DNA from: Gemmatimonadota bacterium
GTDB taxonomy: Bacteria > Latescibacterota > UBA2968
Assembly (NCBI GenBank): GCA_026706845.1
Contig: JAPOXY010000267.1
Coordinates: 1-37,804 of the forward strand
Reading direction: 5' to 3'
Length of the DNA stretch: 37,804 bases
A program made the translations under genes and the position numbers. Shown here piece after piece: positions 22,617 through 31,422 of the stretch (position 1 is the first letter of the stretch; every line of letters begins with the position of its first letter). Under the pieces are notes generated by a model. It saw only the letters and a list, made by a program, of their open reading frames with translations, did no database searches and was not told where the DNA came from.

Positions 22617-25600
22617 AAAATGCCATTGAATGGTTTGCCCGAAATAGCGTGGCGGCCAATCTGTTGATGGTATTGATCCTGGGAGGTGGTATTCTTCTCG
22701 TATCCCGCATTCGCATGGAAGTCTTCCCGGAGTTTTCACAGGATATGATCAATGTCTCCATGATCTATCTGGGGGCTGCTCCCGAAGAAGTCGAAGAAGC
22801 CATCTGCATACGCATCGAAGAAGCTGTGCTGGGTCTCGACGGCATTGAGCGCATCACCTCCACGGCATCGGAGAACAGCGGTGTTGTCAACATCGAAATC
22901 GAGTCGGGTGCTGATATGCGCAAATTGCTCGACGATGTCAAAGCCCGCGTAGATGCCATCACCACGTTTCCGGTGGAAACGGAAAAACCCGTCATTCGAG
23001 AAATCACCAACCGCCGCCAGGTCATCAACGTTGCTATCTCGGGACCGACAGATGAAAAAACCCTCAAAACAATTGGTGAGCAAGTCAGAGACGACATTGC
23101 AACCATTCCCGGCATCACACAGGTAGATCTCGTCAGCACACGCCCTTACGAAATCGCTATCGAAGTCTCGGAAAATGACCTGAGGCGTTACGACCTCACC
23201 TTTAGCGAAATTGCCCTGGCCGTGAGGCGTTTCTCGCTTGATCTGCCCGGCGGCGCCATTCGAACACAGGGCGGCGAAATCCTGTTGCGCACCAAAGGGC
23301 AGGCATATCGAGGCAAAGAATTTGAATCGCTCGTCTTGCGCTCTCGCCCCGATGGCACGTACCTTCGCCTGGGCGATGTCGCCACAGTCATCGACGGGTT
23401 TGCGGAAACAGATCAATCTGCTCAATTTGATGCAGAACCCACCGTGACGGTCAAGGTTTATCGCGTAGGCGATCAAAATGCTCTGGACATTACCAAAAAA
23501 GTCAAAGCCTATATCAATAATACACAACAACGGATGCCCGATGGCATCAAACTCACCGTCTGGGCAGACTTTTCTCGCATCTTAAATGACCGCCTGGAAC
23601 TCATGCTGCACAATGGTCAACTGGGTTTTATCCTCGTCTTTATCGCACTGACGATGTTTCTGCGTTTGCGACTCGCCTTCTGGGTTGCTCTGGGCATTCC
23701 CATTTCATTTCTCGGCGCAATCGGCCTGATGCCCTTCTTCGACATCTCCATCAACATGATCTCCCTTTTTGCATTTATCGTGGTGCTCGGCATTGTCGTA
23801 GATGATGCGGTCATCGTAGGAGAAAACATCTATCGCCATTACCAAATGGGCAAACGCGGTTTGCGCGCCGCCATTGATGGCGCGCAAGAAGTATATGTTC
23901 CCGTCATTTTTGCTATCCTCACATCTATTGCGGCCTTCTCTCCCCTGCTCACCGTTGAAGGCAGCATGGGAAAAATCATGAGACTCATTCCCATGATTGT
24001 TATCCTTACCCTCATATTTTCCCTCATCGAATCGCTCTTTATTTTACCAGCACACCTCGCGCACGCCAAAATAGATTCAAAAAAAGACAGCGATCCCCCG
24101 CGCAAACGCGCCATTGTCACTCTGTGGCAACGCGTTCAAAATGGCGTGGCTGATGGTTTGCTCATCGCTGTTGACCGCTATTATCGCCCCTTTCTCGAAT
24201 GGGCACTCCAATGGCGGTATCTAACCCTCGCAGGGGGTGTTGCCACGCTCTTTCTCACCGTGGGTCTCGTTGGCGGCGGATGGATCAAGTTCGTCTTTTT
24301 TCCCAACGTCGAATCCGATAATATCGTAGCTATGCTCACCATGCCCCAGGGCACACCTGCCGAGGTCACTGAAAAAGCAGTGCGCCGCCTGGAGGCGTCA
24401 GCGCAGCAACTCCAACGGGAAATAGAAGGCGAGAAATCAGGTTCGGTATTTCGCCATGTTTTCGCATCTGTGGGCGAACAGCCCTATCGCGCAGCACAAG
24501 GTCCGCCCACCGGGAATGCCGCCTCATTTTCATCAGCACATCTGGGCGAAGTCTATATTGAACTCATGCCTTCGGAAAATCGCGACATCAGCAGTGAGGA
24601 AATTGCCAACCGCTGGCGCGAACTCACCGGCGCTATTCCCGACGCGGTCGAACTGACCTACTCATCCTCGCTATTTTCATCTGGCGAAGCCATCAATATC
24701 CAGTTCTCAGGCCCCGACTACGGCGAATTGCGCGAAGTCGCCGAAAAATTCAAAAGCGCGTTGAATGACTATCCCGGTGTCTTTGACATCGCCGATTCAT
24801 TTCGCCCGGGGAAAGAGGAGGTAAAACTCTCCCTCACCCGACAAGCTGAAACCCTGGGCATCACATTGGCCGACCTCGCGCGCCAGGTCAGACAGGCATT
24901 TTACGGTGAAGAAGCGCAACGCATTCAGCGCGGACGCGACGACATCCGCGTGATGGTGCGCTATCCCGAATCAGAGCGACGATCTCTGGGTAATCTCGAA
25001 GACATGCGCATTCGCACGCCCAGCGGTGGTGAAGTGCCCTTCTCAATTGCCGCCAGAGCAGAACCCGGTCGGGGCTATGCATCCATCCGCCGCGCCGACC
25101 GCCAAAGAGTTATCAACGTCACGTCCGATGTCGATATCAGCATCGCCAATGCAAACGAAATCATCGCCGATTTCACCCACACTGTCTTGCCTCAAATACT
25201 GGCAGACCATCCCCGCGTGCGCTACGATTTTGAAGGCCAGCAAAGAGAACAGGATGAAATGCTACAGGGACTGGCCCAAAGCTTTGTTATCGCCTTGCTC
25301 ATCATTTATATTTTGCTCGCCATTCCCTTCAAATCCTATGTCCAACCCCTCATTGTGATGGGGGCCATCCCATTTGGAATCGTCGGCGCAGTCTGGGGGC
25401 ATGTCGCTCTTGGATTTAATCTCTCGATTCTCTCCGTATTTGGCATCGTTGCACTTACAGGTATCGTCGTCAATGACAGTCTGGTCATGGTCGATTTTAT
25501 CAACAAACAACGCGAAAAAGGCCACCCACTTTTCGATGCCCTCCGCGAAGCCGGTGCTGTGCGTTTTCGCCCCATACTCCTGACCTCAGTCACGACATTT

Positions 25601-25822
25601 CTGGGCCTCACCCCCCTGCTATTGGAAAAAAGCCTTCAGGCGCAATTCCTGGTGCCAATGGCCATATCCCTCGGTTTTGGTGTTCTCTTTGCAACCGTTA
25701 TCACCCTCTTGCTCGTTCCCATCAGCTACAATATTCTCGAAGACATTATCGACGCCTTCTACCGCCTCATCGGGCGCGAACGCCGCGCATTCCGATCAGA
25801 ACTGAATCGCGCTGCAGATTAA
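22613..25822 (+). CDS. RND efflux pump inner-membrane transporter (AcrB-like)
   Basis: A 1069-residue proton-driven exporter of the HAE family with the usual two halves: helix 1 (SVAANLLMVLILGGGILLV), a large periplasmic loop, helices 2-7, a second loop and helices 8-12. The proton-relay pair in helix 4 is Asp397-Asp398 (GIVVDDAVIVGENIYRH), and helix 10 has GIVVNDSLVMVDFINKQREKG. The opening wording (EVFPEFSQDMINVSMIYLGAAPEEVEEAI) is close to the subgroup often found in marine bacteria without local repressors. It is translationally coupled to the adaptor. Substrates cannot be read from sequence; drugs, lipids or bile-like compounds are typical. Confidence 0.92.
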   Translation: MKNAIEWFARNSVAANLLMVLILGGGILLVSRIRMEVFPEFSQDMINVSMIYLGAAPEEVEEAICIRIEEAVLGLDGIERITSTASENSGVVNIEIESGADMRKLLDDVKARVDAITTFPVETEKPVIREITNRRQVINVAISGPTDEKTLKTIGEQVRDDIATIPGITQVDLVSTRPYEIAIEVSENDLRRYDLTFSEIALAVRRFSLDLPGGAIRTQGGEILLRTKGQAYRGKEFESLVLRSRPDGTYLRLGDVATVIDGFAETDQSAQFDAEPTVTVKVYRVGDQNALDITKKVKAYINNTQQRMPDGIKLTVWADFSRILNDRLELMLHNGQLGFILVFIALTMFLRLRLAFWVALGIPISFLGAIGLMPFFDISINMISLFAFIVVLGIVVDDAVIVGENIYRHYQMGKRGLRAAIDGAQEVYVPVIFAILTSIAAFSPLLTVEGSMGKIMRLIPMIVILTLIFSLIESLFILPAHLAHAKIDSKKDSDPPRKRAIVTLWQRVQNGVADGLLIAVDRYYRPFLEWALQWRYLTLAGGVATLFLTVGLVGGGWIKFVFFPNVESDNIVAMLTMPQGTPAEVTEKAVRRLEASAQQLQREIEGEKSGSVFRHVFASVGEQPYRAAQGPPTGNAASFSSAHLGEVYIELMPSENRDISSEEIANRWRELTGAIPDAVELTYSSSLFSSGEAINIQFSGPDYGELREVAEKFKSALNDYPGVFDIADSFRPGKEEVKLSLTRQAETLGITLADLARQVRQAFYGEEAQRIQRGRDDIRVMVRYPESERRSLGNLEDMRIRTPSGGEVPFSIAARAEPGRGYASIRRADRQRVINVTSDVDISIANANEIIADFTHTVLPQILADHPRVRYDFEGQQREQDEMLQGLAQSFVIALLIIYILLAIPFKSYVQPLIVMGAIPFGIVGAVWGHVALGFNLSILSVFGIVALTGIVVNDSLVMVDFINKQREKGHPLFDALREAGAVRFRPILLTSVTTFLGLTPLLLEKSLQAQFLVPMAISLGFGVLFATVITLLLVPISYNILEDIIDAFYRLIGRERRAFRSELNRAAD

Positions 25823-25862
25823 TCGCGTTGTCTCAATTCAAAAGGCCGATTGCTTTTGCAAA

Positions 25863-25891
25863 TTGACAAGCTATTTCGATGCGCGTACATT
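25863..25891 (+). promoter_or_regulatory. promoter of the sulfatase operon
   Basis: TTGACA (25863-25868), 17 bases, TACATT (25886-25891); the ATG at 25946 follows after a leader of about 48 bases. Confidence 0.6.
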
Positions 25892-25945
25892 GCGCTCACG
25901 ACTTATAACGCACACCTGTACGCCTCAACATTGAAAGGATAACCA

Positions 25946-27319
25946 ATGGCTCCCAACATCATCTTTATCCTCACCGATGATCAAGGACCCTGGGCTGCCG
26001 GATGTTATGGCAATCCAGAAATTCGCACCCCCAATCTCGACCGCATTGCTGCCACGGGTATTCGCTTCGACAATTTCTTTGTCACCATTCCCGTGTGTTC
26101 GCCCAGCCGCGCCTCTTTTCTCACCGGTCGCATCCCCTCACAACACGGCGTACACGATTGGATCCGCGAAGGCAACACCGGTCCCGATGCAGCTTCTTAT
26201 CTCCAGGACGAAATCTGCTATACCGATATCCTATCCGAACACGGCTGGACGTGTGGGCTATCGGGCAAATGGCACCTGGGCAATAGCACCTTGCCTCAGC
26301 ACGGCTTCTCTCACTGGTTTGCCCACGAAAAAGGCGGTGGTCCCTACAACGACGCCACACTGGTACGCAACGGCGAACTCGTCACCGTACCGGGTTATGT
26401 GACCACCGCCATCACCGACGACGCCCTCGCATTCATCGACAACCACGCCGATGACAATAAGCCCTTTTATCTCAGCGTTCACTACACAGCGCCCCACAGC
26501 CCCTGGACCGGACACCCCCAGGATATTGTCGATTCCTACGACGACTGCCCATTTGAATCCTGCCCACAAGAAGATCCACACCCCTGGGCGGGTGGCTTGA
26601 GCGGTAATTTGGGCAACCGCGAAAGTCTCAAAGGTTATTTTGCCGCAGTTACCGCAATGGATTATGACGTAGGACGCATCCTCGATAAAATTGAGGACAA
26701 AGAGATTCGCGACAACACCCTCGTTGTCTTCACCTCTGACAATGGCTTTTCCTGCGGTCATCACGGCTTTTGGGGCAAAGGCAATGGCACGCGCCCCTTA
26801 AATATGTATGAAAACTCCATCAAAGTGCCCTTCCTATCCAGTCATCCCGGCGTCATCCCCGAAGGCAGCGTGCAACCCGCAATGGCTTCGGGATACGATT
26901 TTATGCCCACCCTTCTCGACTATCTCAACTTGCCCTTACCAGAAGGCCGCAACTACCCCGGCCGATCCTTCCTCTCTGCACTTAAAGGCGAAGAAGATCC
27001 CGGGCGCGACAATGTCGTTATATACGACGAATACGGCACGACGCGCATGATTCGCACGGCTAAGTGGAAATACGTACATCGCTATCCCGATGGTCCCAAT
27101 GAACTCTATGACCTGCAAAACGATCCCGACGAGCGCGACAACCTCGTTGACGACAATGCGCAGGCCAGCCGCATAAAAACGATGAAAACGCAGATGGAAA
27201 CGTGGTTTGCGACCTACAGCGTTCCCGACAAAGACGGACGCGATTACAATGTCACAGGTAGCGGGCAACTCCGCCCTGTCGGCCGAAACTGGGAAGACGA
27301 CCGCAAACCCTTTGCATAA
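25946..27319 (+). CDS. sulfatase (type I, formylglycine-dependent), copy 1
   Basis: A 457-residue arylsulfatase-family enzyme. Metal ligands appear at ILTDDQG (Asp11, Asp12). The catalytic cysteine, to be oxidised to formylglycine, is Cys51 in VCSPSRASFLTGR (CxPxR). Further family marks are GLSGKWHLG, HYTAPHSPWTG and FTSDNGFSCGHHGFWGKGNGT. It starts directly with MAPNIIFILTDDQG, with no signal peptide, so it appears cytoplasmic and would act on an imported sulfated compound. ATG 25946 follows AAAGGA. The isomerase gene follows after 22 bp. A formylglycine-generating enzyme is not encoded in the window. A close relative lies at 35818. Confidence 0.92.
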   Translation: MAPNIIFILTDDQGPWAAGCYGNPEIRTPNLDRIAATGIRFDNFFVTIPVCSPSRASFLTGRIPSQHGVHDWIREGNTGPDAASYLQDEICYTDILSEHGWTCGLSGKWHLGNSTLPQHGFSHWFAHEKGGGPYNDATLVRNGELVTVPGYVTTAITDDALAFIDNHADDNKPFYLSVHYTAPHSPWTGHPQDIVDSYDDCPFESCPQEDPHPWAGGLSGNLGNRESLKGYFAAVTAMDYDVGRILDKIEDKEIRDNTLVVFTSDNGFSCGHHGFWGKGNGTRPLNMYENSIKVPFLSSHPGVIPEGSVQPAMASGYDFMPTLLDYLNLPLPEGRNYPGRSFLSALKGEEDPGRDNVVIYDEYGTTRMIRTAKWKYVHRYPDGPNELYDLQNDPDERDNLVDDNAQASRIKTMKTQMETWFATYSVPDKDGRDYNVTGSGQLRPVGRNWEDDRKPFA

Positions 27320-27341
27320 AGAGCAGTCAAAGGAGGTACCG

Positions 27342-28226
27342 GTGAAAACGGGTGTGTGCAGTTACTGCTTCAATTCGATGCTGACCGAGGGTAAGATCTC
27401 TTTGATGGAGGCCATCGAATTCGTGGGAAAGGAGACTGAGGCCGACTGCTTTGAGCCCTACTCCCCATACTGGAGTCCCGATCGAGACGTGCAAGAACAG
27501 GCGCGCGAGGCCCGGAAACTGATGGACCGGGTGGGCCTGCAGGCTTCGTGCCACGCCCTGGCGACTGATTTCGCCGTCTATGACGAAGGCGAAAATCGCG
27601 CCTGCCTGGACTGGTGCGAGAAGATGCTCCAGGTCGCTGTGATCCTCGGAGCCGATACGGTCCGAGTCGATCCCCGCACCGCCCCACCTCCCGGCAGATC
27701 CCGCGACGATATCGATCCCGAAGATGCCCTCGCCCGCGTTGCCCAAAGCATGCAGACCGTCGCAGACAGCGCTATCGAAAAAGGCTTGAAAGTCGGCGTT
27801 GAGAACCACGGGCTGCTGCTCGGACGCACGTCGCAGACAGCGCGCATCGTCGAGCGGGTCGATCGCCCCAACTTCGGCGTGAACCTCGACTTCACCAATT
27901 TCCGCACGGTCTTTGGAGAAGACCACGTTGAGGCGACCCGGCTTCTCGCCAGACATGTCGTCCACATTCACGCCAAGGACTTCCACATTCGGCAGGATCC
28001 CCAATCTGGGGAGGAGTGGCGCGAAATCCCCTCGGGCGAATACGTCAAGCGCGCGATCGGCGGCGAGGGGAATTCGGGTTGGACCGAGATCTTTCGCATC
28101 CTCAAAGATGTGGGCTACAAGGGCACTATCTGCCTCGAGGTCTCAGATCCAGCGGACATCCGGGGCAGTGTCGCCAAAGGAGCGGCCAATTTGAAGCGTA
28201 TCATCTCGGAGGTGGAGCAGTTGTAA
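27342..28226 (+). CDS. sugar phosphate isomerase/epimerase (AP endonuclease 2 fold)
   Basis: A 294-residue TIM-barrel protein of the xylose-isomerase-like group. Metal-site segments are visible: GVENHGLLL (Glu), NFGVNLDFTNF (Asp), HVVHIHAKDFHI (His) and GTICLEVSD (Glu). Such enzymes act as ketose 3-epimerases, inosose isomerases or dehydratases. Start codon is GTG at 27342, five bases after an ideal AAAGGAGG (27329-27336); the longer frame from 27207 runs inside the sulfatase. Codon use differs from the neighbours: Glu is mostly GAG, Leu often CTG and the whole gene is visibly richer in G and C, hinting at separate origin. It sits between sulfatase and aminotransferase. Confidence 0.82.
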   Translation: MKTGVCSYCFNSMLTEGKISLMEAIEFVGKETEADCFEPYSPYWSPDRDVQEQAREARKLMDRVGLQASCHALATDFAVYDEGENRACLDWCEKMLQVAVILGADTVRVDPRTAPPPGRSRDDIDPEDALARVAQSMQTVADSAIEKGLKVGVENHGLLLGRTSQTARIVERVDRPNFGVNLDFTNFRTVFGEDHVEATRLLARHVVHIHAKDFHIRQDPQSGEEWREIPSGEYVKRAIGGEGNSGWTEIFRILKDVGYKGTICLEVSDPADIRGSVAKGAANLKRIISEVEQL

Positions 28227-28285
28227 TGCCAGAGCCAGGACGTGGTTGGCCCCTTACAAGCGGCATAAGACATTGGAGAACGGAT

Positions 28286-29512
28286 ATGAACGAAAAATTA
28301 GCTATTCATGGCGGAGAAAAAACGCGCACAGCCCCCTTCCCCTCGCGCACGCCATTTGGAAAAAAAGAAGAAGAATTGTTATTGGACGCCGTGCGCAGTC
28401 AAAATTTATTTGGCAAGAGCGGCACCTATGTCAAAGATTTTGAAAAGCAATTTGCCGAATTTTACGGAATGGGATATGCACAAAGTTCAACGAGCGGCAC
28501 GGCGGCCATTCATCTGGCAGTGGGCGTTGTCGATCCCGAACCGGGGGACGAAATCATCACCGCGCCCATTACCGATCCGGGCAGCGTAATGCCCATATTG
28601 ATTCAAAATGCCGTGCCCGTATTTGCCGACGTCGATCCCCTGACGATGAACATGACACCCGAATCAATTGAAGCAAATATTACAGACCGTACGCGCGCAA
28701 TCATCCTCGTACACTTGTTCGGGCGCCCCTGCAATGTTGAAGAAGTGGTAAAAATTGCGGAAAAATATCATATCACGCTAATTGAAGATTGCAGCCAATG
28801 TCACGCCACCAAATACAAAGGTCGCTATGTGGGAACTTTTGGGCACATGGGTTGTTTTAGTTTGCAACAGTCAAAACACATGACCACGGGCGATGGCGGG
28901 ATGACGGTCACGCATGACCGAGAAACCTATATTCGCCTCAAGCTGTTCTCCGATAAAGGATGGGATTATCAATATATGGCCGACCGCGATCACGCTTTTG
29001 TCGCACCCAACTATCGCATGACCGAAATGCAGGGCGCGGTTGGCCTCGCGCAGTTGGAAAAGGTGCGCGGCGTGGTCGAGCAACGCCACGAACTGGGCGC
29101 GTTGCTTTGTGAACTGATTGCCGATACCCCGGGCATAACACCCATTCCCCCCGAGGGAGACCGCGAGGTCTCGTGGTGGAATTTTATTTTTCACGTCACG
29201 GGCCACGATCCCGATGAATTTTGCAAAGCCGTGCGTGCCGAAGGCGTATCTATGGGGGCGCATTATATCAAAGACCCGATATTTATGCGAGGGAATTATC
29301 TGACCGAAAAACGCACCTATGGAAACAGCGGATTCCCCTTTCACCACGGCGTAACAAGCCGCGAATATAACTACGGCCCGGAACTCGTTCCAGGCGCAGT
29401 ACAGGCATTGAGTACAGTTGTCGTATGGGGCCTTCACGAGCACCTCGACGAAAACGACATCCGCGACACTGCCGCCGCAATCAACAAAGTCGCAAACGGC
29501 CTGGGCAGATAG
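28286..29512 (+). CDS. DegT/DnrJ/EryC1/StrS family PLP aminotransferase
   Basis: A 408-residue sugar aminotransferase-type enzyme using pyridoxal phosphate. The Schiff-base lysine is Lys197 (FSLQQSKHMTTGDGGM), the ring-binding acid is Asp168 in LIEDCSQCHATKYKG, and STSGTAAIHLA (68-78) forms the phosphate cup. The opening LAIHGGEKTRTAPFPSRTPFG is typical of the branch that includes inosose aminotransferases of aminoglycoside producers. The product would be an amino sugar or amino-cyclitol, or the reverse reaction in breakdown. ATG 28286 has GGAG (28275-28278). It follows the isomerase by 59 bp and precedes the lipoprotein by 17 bp. No nucleotide-sugar gene is near, which favours a free keto-sugar substrate. 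Confidence 0.87.
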   Translation: MNEKLAIHGGEKTRTAPFPSRTPFGKKEEELLLDAVRSQNLFGKSGTYVKDFEKQFAEFYGMGYAQSSTSGTAAIHLAVGVVDPEPGDEIITAPITDPGSVMPILIQNAVPVFADVDPLTMNMTPESIEANITDRTRAIILVHLFGRPCNVEEVVKIAEKYHITLIEDCSQCHATKYKGRYVGTFGHMGCFSLQQSKHMTTGDGGMTVTHDRETYIRLKLFSDKGWDYQYMADRDHAFVAPNYRMTEMQGAVGLAQLEKVRGVVEQRHELGALLCELIADTPGITPIPPEGDREVSWWNFIFHVTGHDPDEFCKAVRAEGVSMGAHYIKDPIFMRGNYLTEKRTYGNSGFPFHHGVTSREYNYGPELVPGAVQALSTVVVWGLHEHLDENDIRDTAAAINKVANGLGR

Positions 29513-29529
29513 ACGAGAAAAGGAACCAA

Positions 29530-30564
29530 ATGCATCAGTCTCGTACACAGTGGTATTACACCAGACATATTTTTGCAAGTGTGCTCTGTATTTTAACTCT
29601 TTCTGCTTGCGGAAACACACCACCGGACGTCACGGGCCCCACACCGGGCGAACCCGGGGCAGAGGCAATACCGGGAGGTCCGGGTCGGATCTCATATTTG
29701 AGGCAAAACCTGCAAACGGGCAGTTTTCATCTCCATATCGTAGATCCCGATGGAAAAAACCCCATCAATCTCAATCCCATAGACGACCTGGCTGAATATT
29801 CCGGGCAATCGTGGTCGTCCGACGGCACACAACTCGCCTTTGCCTCGAACCGCAGTGGCAATGCCAATTTCAACATTTTTGTCATGAATGCCGACGGGAG
29901 CAATATCCGCAGTGTGGTTGAAGATTCGGGAGGCGATTTTGCATCGTCCTGGTCGCCCGATGGGCAGAAAATTCTCTTTCAAGCATGGCGTAGCGATGAG
30001 ACAACCTGGGATATTTATGTCGTCAATATCAACGGCTCTGACGAAAAGGTGTTGATCAATACAGAGATGGAAGAACAACTGCCCGTCTGGTCGCCCGATG
30101 GCACCAAATTTGCCTATCAGGCTGGACATCGCGGTCGGGGAACCGATATCTATATCGCCAATGCCGATGGTACAGGCGCGATGCGTTTGACAGATGGCAA
30201 TGGCACCTTGCACTCTGCACCTGCCTGGTCGCCCGATGGAAGGCAGATAGCATTCGAATCCAACCGCCATCAACCCCCACCAACAGATACGAGAACACCC
30301 CTGGCACAGTACGAGATTTACTTAATGAATCCGGATGGTTCAAATGTGCGCCGTCTCACGTCTTCCCAACCCCTCGAAGCATTGCGCAATCCAACCTGGT
30401 CGCCCGATGGAAAGCAAATAGCATTTGCATTTCACACCTATGCAACAAATCTCATCTCGGGATTTTCGACCATTAAGGTCATGAATGTAGATGGCTCTAA
30501 TATGTACTCCATTCCCAATCTCCCCATTGGCGCACGCTTCCCGCGCTGGTCGCCCGTGCCGTAA
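29530..30564 (+). CDS. lipoprotein with TolB-like WD40/PD40 beta-propeller
   Basis: A 344-residue exported lipoprotein. The signal peptide ends in a lipobox (ILTLSAC, Cys near residue 27), followed by a Pro/Gly-rich linker (TPPDVTGPTPGEPG). Then come about six propeller blades, most carrying WSPDG or a variant (WSSDGTQLAFASNR, WSPDGQKILFQAW, WSPDGTKFAYQ, WSPDGRQIAFESN, WSPDGKQIAFAF, and a final RWSPVP), alternating with IYVVNINGSD or IYLMNPDGSN. PD40 propellers bind peptides or glycans or act as scaffolds. Start ATG 29530 with AAAAGGA; an upstream frame lies in the aminotransferase. It is the last gene before the terminator at 30599, so it may help capture the operon's substrate at the cell surface. 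Confidence 0.85.
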   Translation: MHQSRTQWYYTRHIFASVLCILTLSACGNTPPDVTGPTPGEPGAEAIPGGPGRISYLRQNLQTGSFHLHIVDPDGKNPINLNPIDDLAEYSGQSWSSDGTQLAFASNRSGNANFNIFVMNADGSNIRSVVEDSGGDFASSWSPDGQKILFQAWRSDETTWDIYVVNINGSDEKVLINTEMEEQLPVWSPDGTKFAYQAGHRGRGTDIYIANADGTGAMRLTDGNGTLHSAPAWSPDGRQIAFESNRHQPPPTDTRTPLAQYEIYLMNPDGSNVRRLTSSQPLEALRNPTWSPDGKQIAFAFHTYATNLISGFSTIKVMNVDGSNMYSIPNLPIGARFPRWSPVP

Positions 30565-30598
30565 ACACACATCCCTACCGTGAATCAACCACCTGAAA

Positions 30599-30625
30599 GT
30601 CTCGGATTTTATCTGAGGCTTTTTT
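30599..30625 (+). terminator. rho-independent terminator of the sulfatase operon
   Basis: Nine-base stem GTCTCGGAT / ATCTGAGGC with two G-U wobbles, TTT loop, then six T (30620-30625). Confidence 0.75.
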
Positions 30626-30642
30626 GTTTGACTTCGCCGCTT

Positions 30643-30671
30643 TTGTCCAATTAATTGTTCGCGTATATAGT
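30643..30671 (+). promoter_or_regulatory. promoter of the PhyH-amidohydrolase pair
   Basis: TTGTCC (30643-30648), 17 bases, TATAGT (30666-30671), shortly before the ribosome site CAGGAG at 30691. Confidence 0.5.
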
Positions 30672-30702
30672 ATTGCGGTGAACCACTTGTCAGGAGATGC
30701 GT

Positions 30703-31422
30703 ATGAGACGGCCAACAGATGCTGAACGGCAGGAGTGGGAAGACAACGGCGTGTTGTTTTTAGAAAATGCAATTGTTGGAGAAGACCTCGCGCGATTACA
30801 GGCGACATTTGATCAATGTGCCGCCGAGGCCAGGCGCGAATGGTTGGAGGGAATTGCGAAAGGCACGCGTCCCGCTGCCCATTTTGATATTCCAAAACCA
30901 CTGGAAAAGGACGACTTATTTATCGACCTGATCGATTATCCTGGCTGGTACGGGTTTTTGATGGATTTCGCCGATGAAGACCTGATCTTGCTCGCGCCGC
31001 AAGTTCGAACCCTGCCGGTCTCACCCATCAGTTATGTGGGCTGGCATCCAGATGTCCCGCATACAATACCACTCCACATGAAGGTACAGATTTATATTGA
31101 GGATGTTCCGGCCAATGGCGGAGCATTTGGATATGTACCGGGCAGCCACAAACCCGACGTCGGGTCTTGTCCCTTGGTCCGTCCGCTGGATTCAATGCCG
31201 GGGCACAAAGTGTATCCGGGCAAAGCGGGCGATGCGGTATTATTCAATTCTTATGGATGGCATACATCGATGGTCAACCGCACGTTAAAGCCGCGCAAGT
31301 CGATTATTCTCATCTATGAAAAGTGGAGTAAGGACCGCATATCGACCAAACATTTTGCAGCGATAGCACACAAATGCACAACGCCAGACCGCAGGCGGTT
31401 GTTCAGCCTGGATGAGAGATGA
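30703..31422 (+). CDS. PhyH-family Fe(II)/2-oxoglutarate dioxygenase, second
   Basis: A 239-residue phytanoyl-CoA dioxygenase-like enzyme, only distantly similar to the one at 15208. The HxD motif is His115-Asp117 (VGWHPDVPH), the distal histidine His187 (SYGWHTSMVN) and the 2-oxoglutarate arginine probably Arg198 (KPRKSIIL). NGGAFGYVPGSHK is the usual turn between metal ligands. Start: ATG 30703, six bases after CAGGAG; the ATG at 30697 abuts that site and is unlikely. The stop overlaps the amidohydrolase start (ATGA, 31419-31422), so hydroxylation and hydrolysis are probably consecutive steps on one compound. The substrate is unknown. Confidence 0.85.
   Translation: MRRPTDAERQEWEDNGVLFLENAIVGEDLARLQATFDQCAAEARREWLEGIAKGTRPAAHFDIPKPLEKDDLFIDLIDYPGWYGFLMDFADEDLILLAPQVRTLPVSPISYVGWHPDVPHTIPLHMKVQIYIEDVPANGGAFGYVPGSHKPDVGSCPLVRPLDSMPGHKVYPGKAGDAVLFNSYGWHTSMVNRTLKPRKSIILIYEKWSKDRISTKHFAAIAHKCTTPDRRRLFSLDER

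Noticed and set aside
22736-23530. 264-codon minus-strand frame
   Set aside because: Antisense shadow inside the RND pump gene, caused by GC-skewed codon use.
28871-29623. 250-codon minus-strand frame
   Set aside because: Antisense to the DegT aminotransferase, whose catalytic residues are intact on the plus strand.
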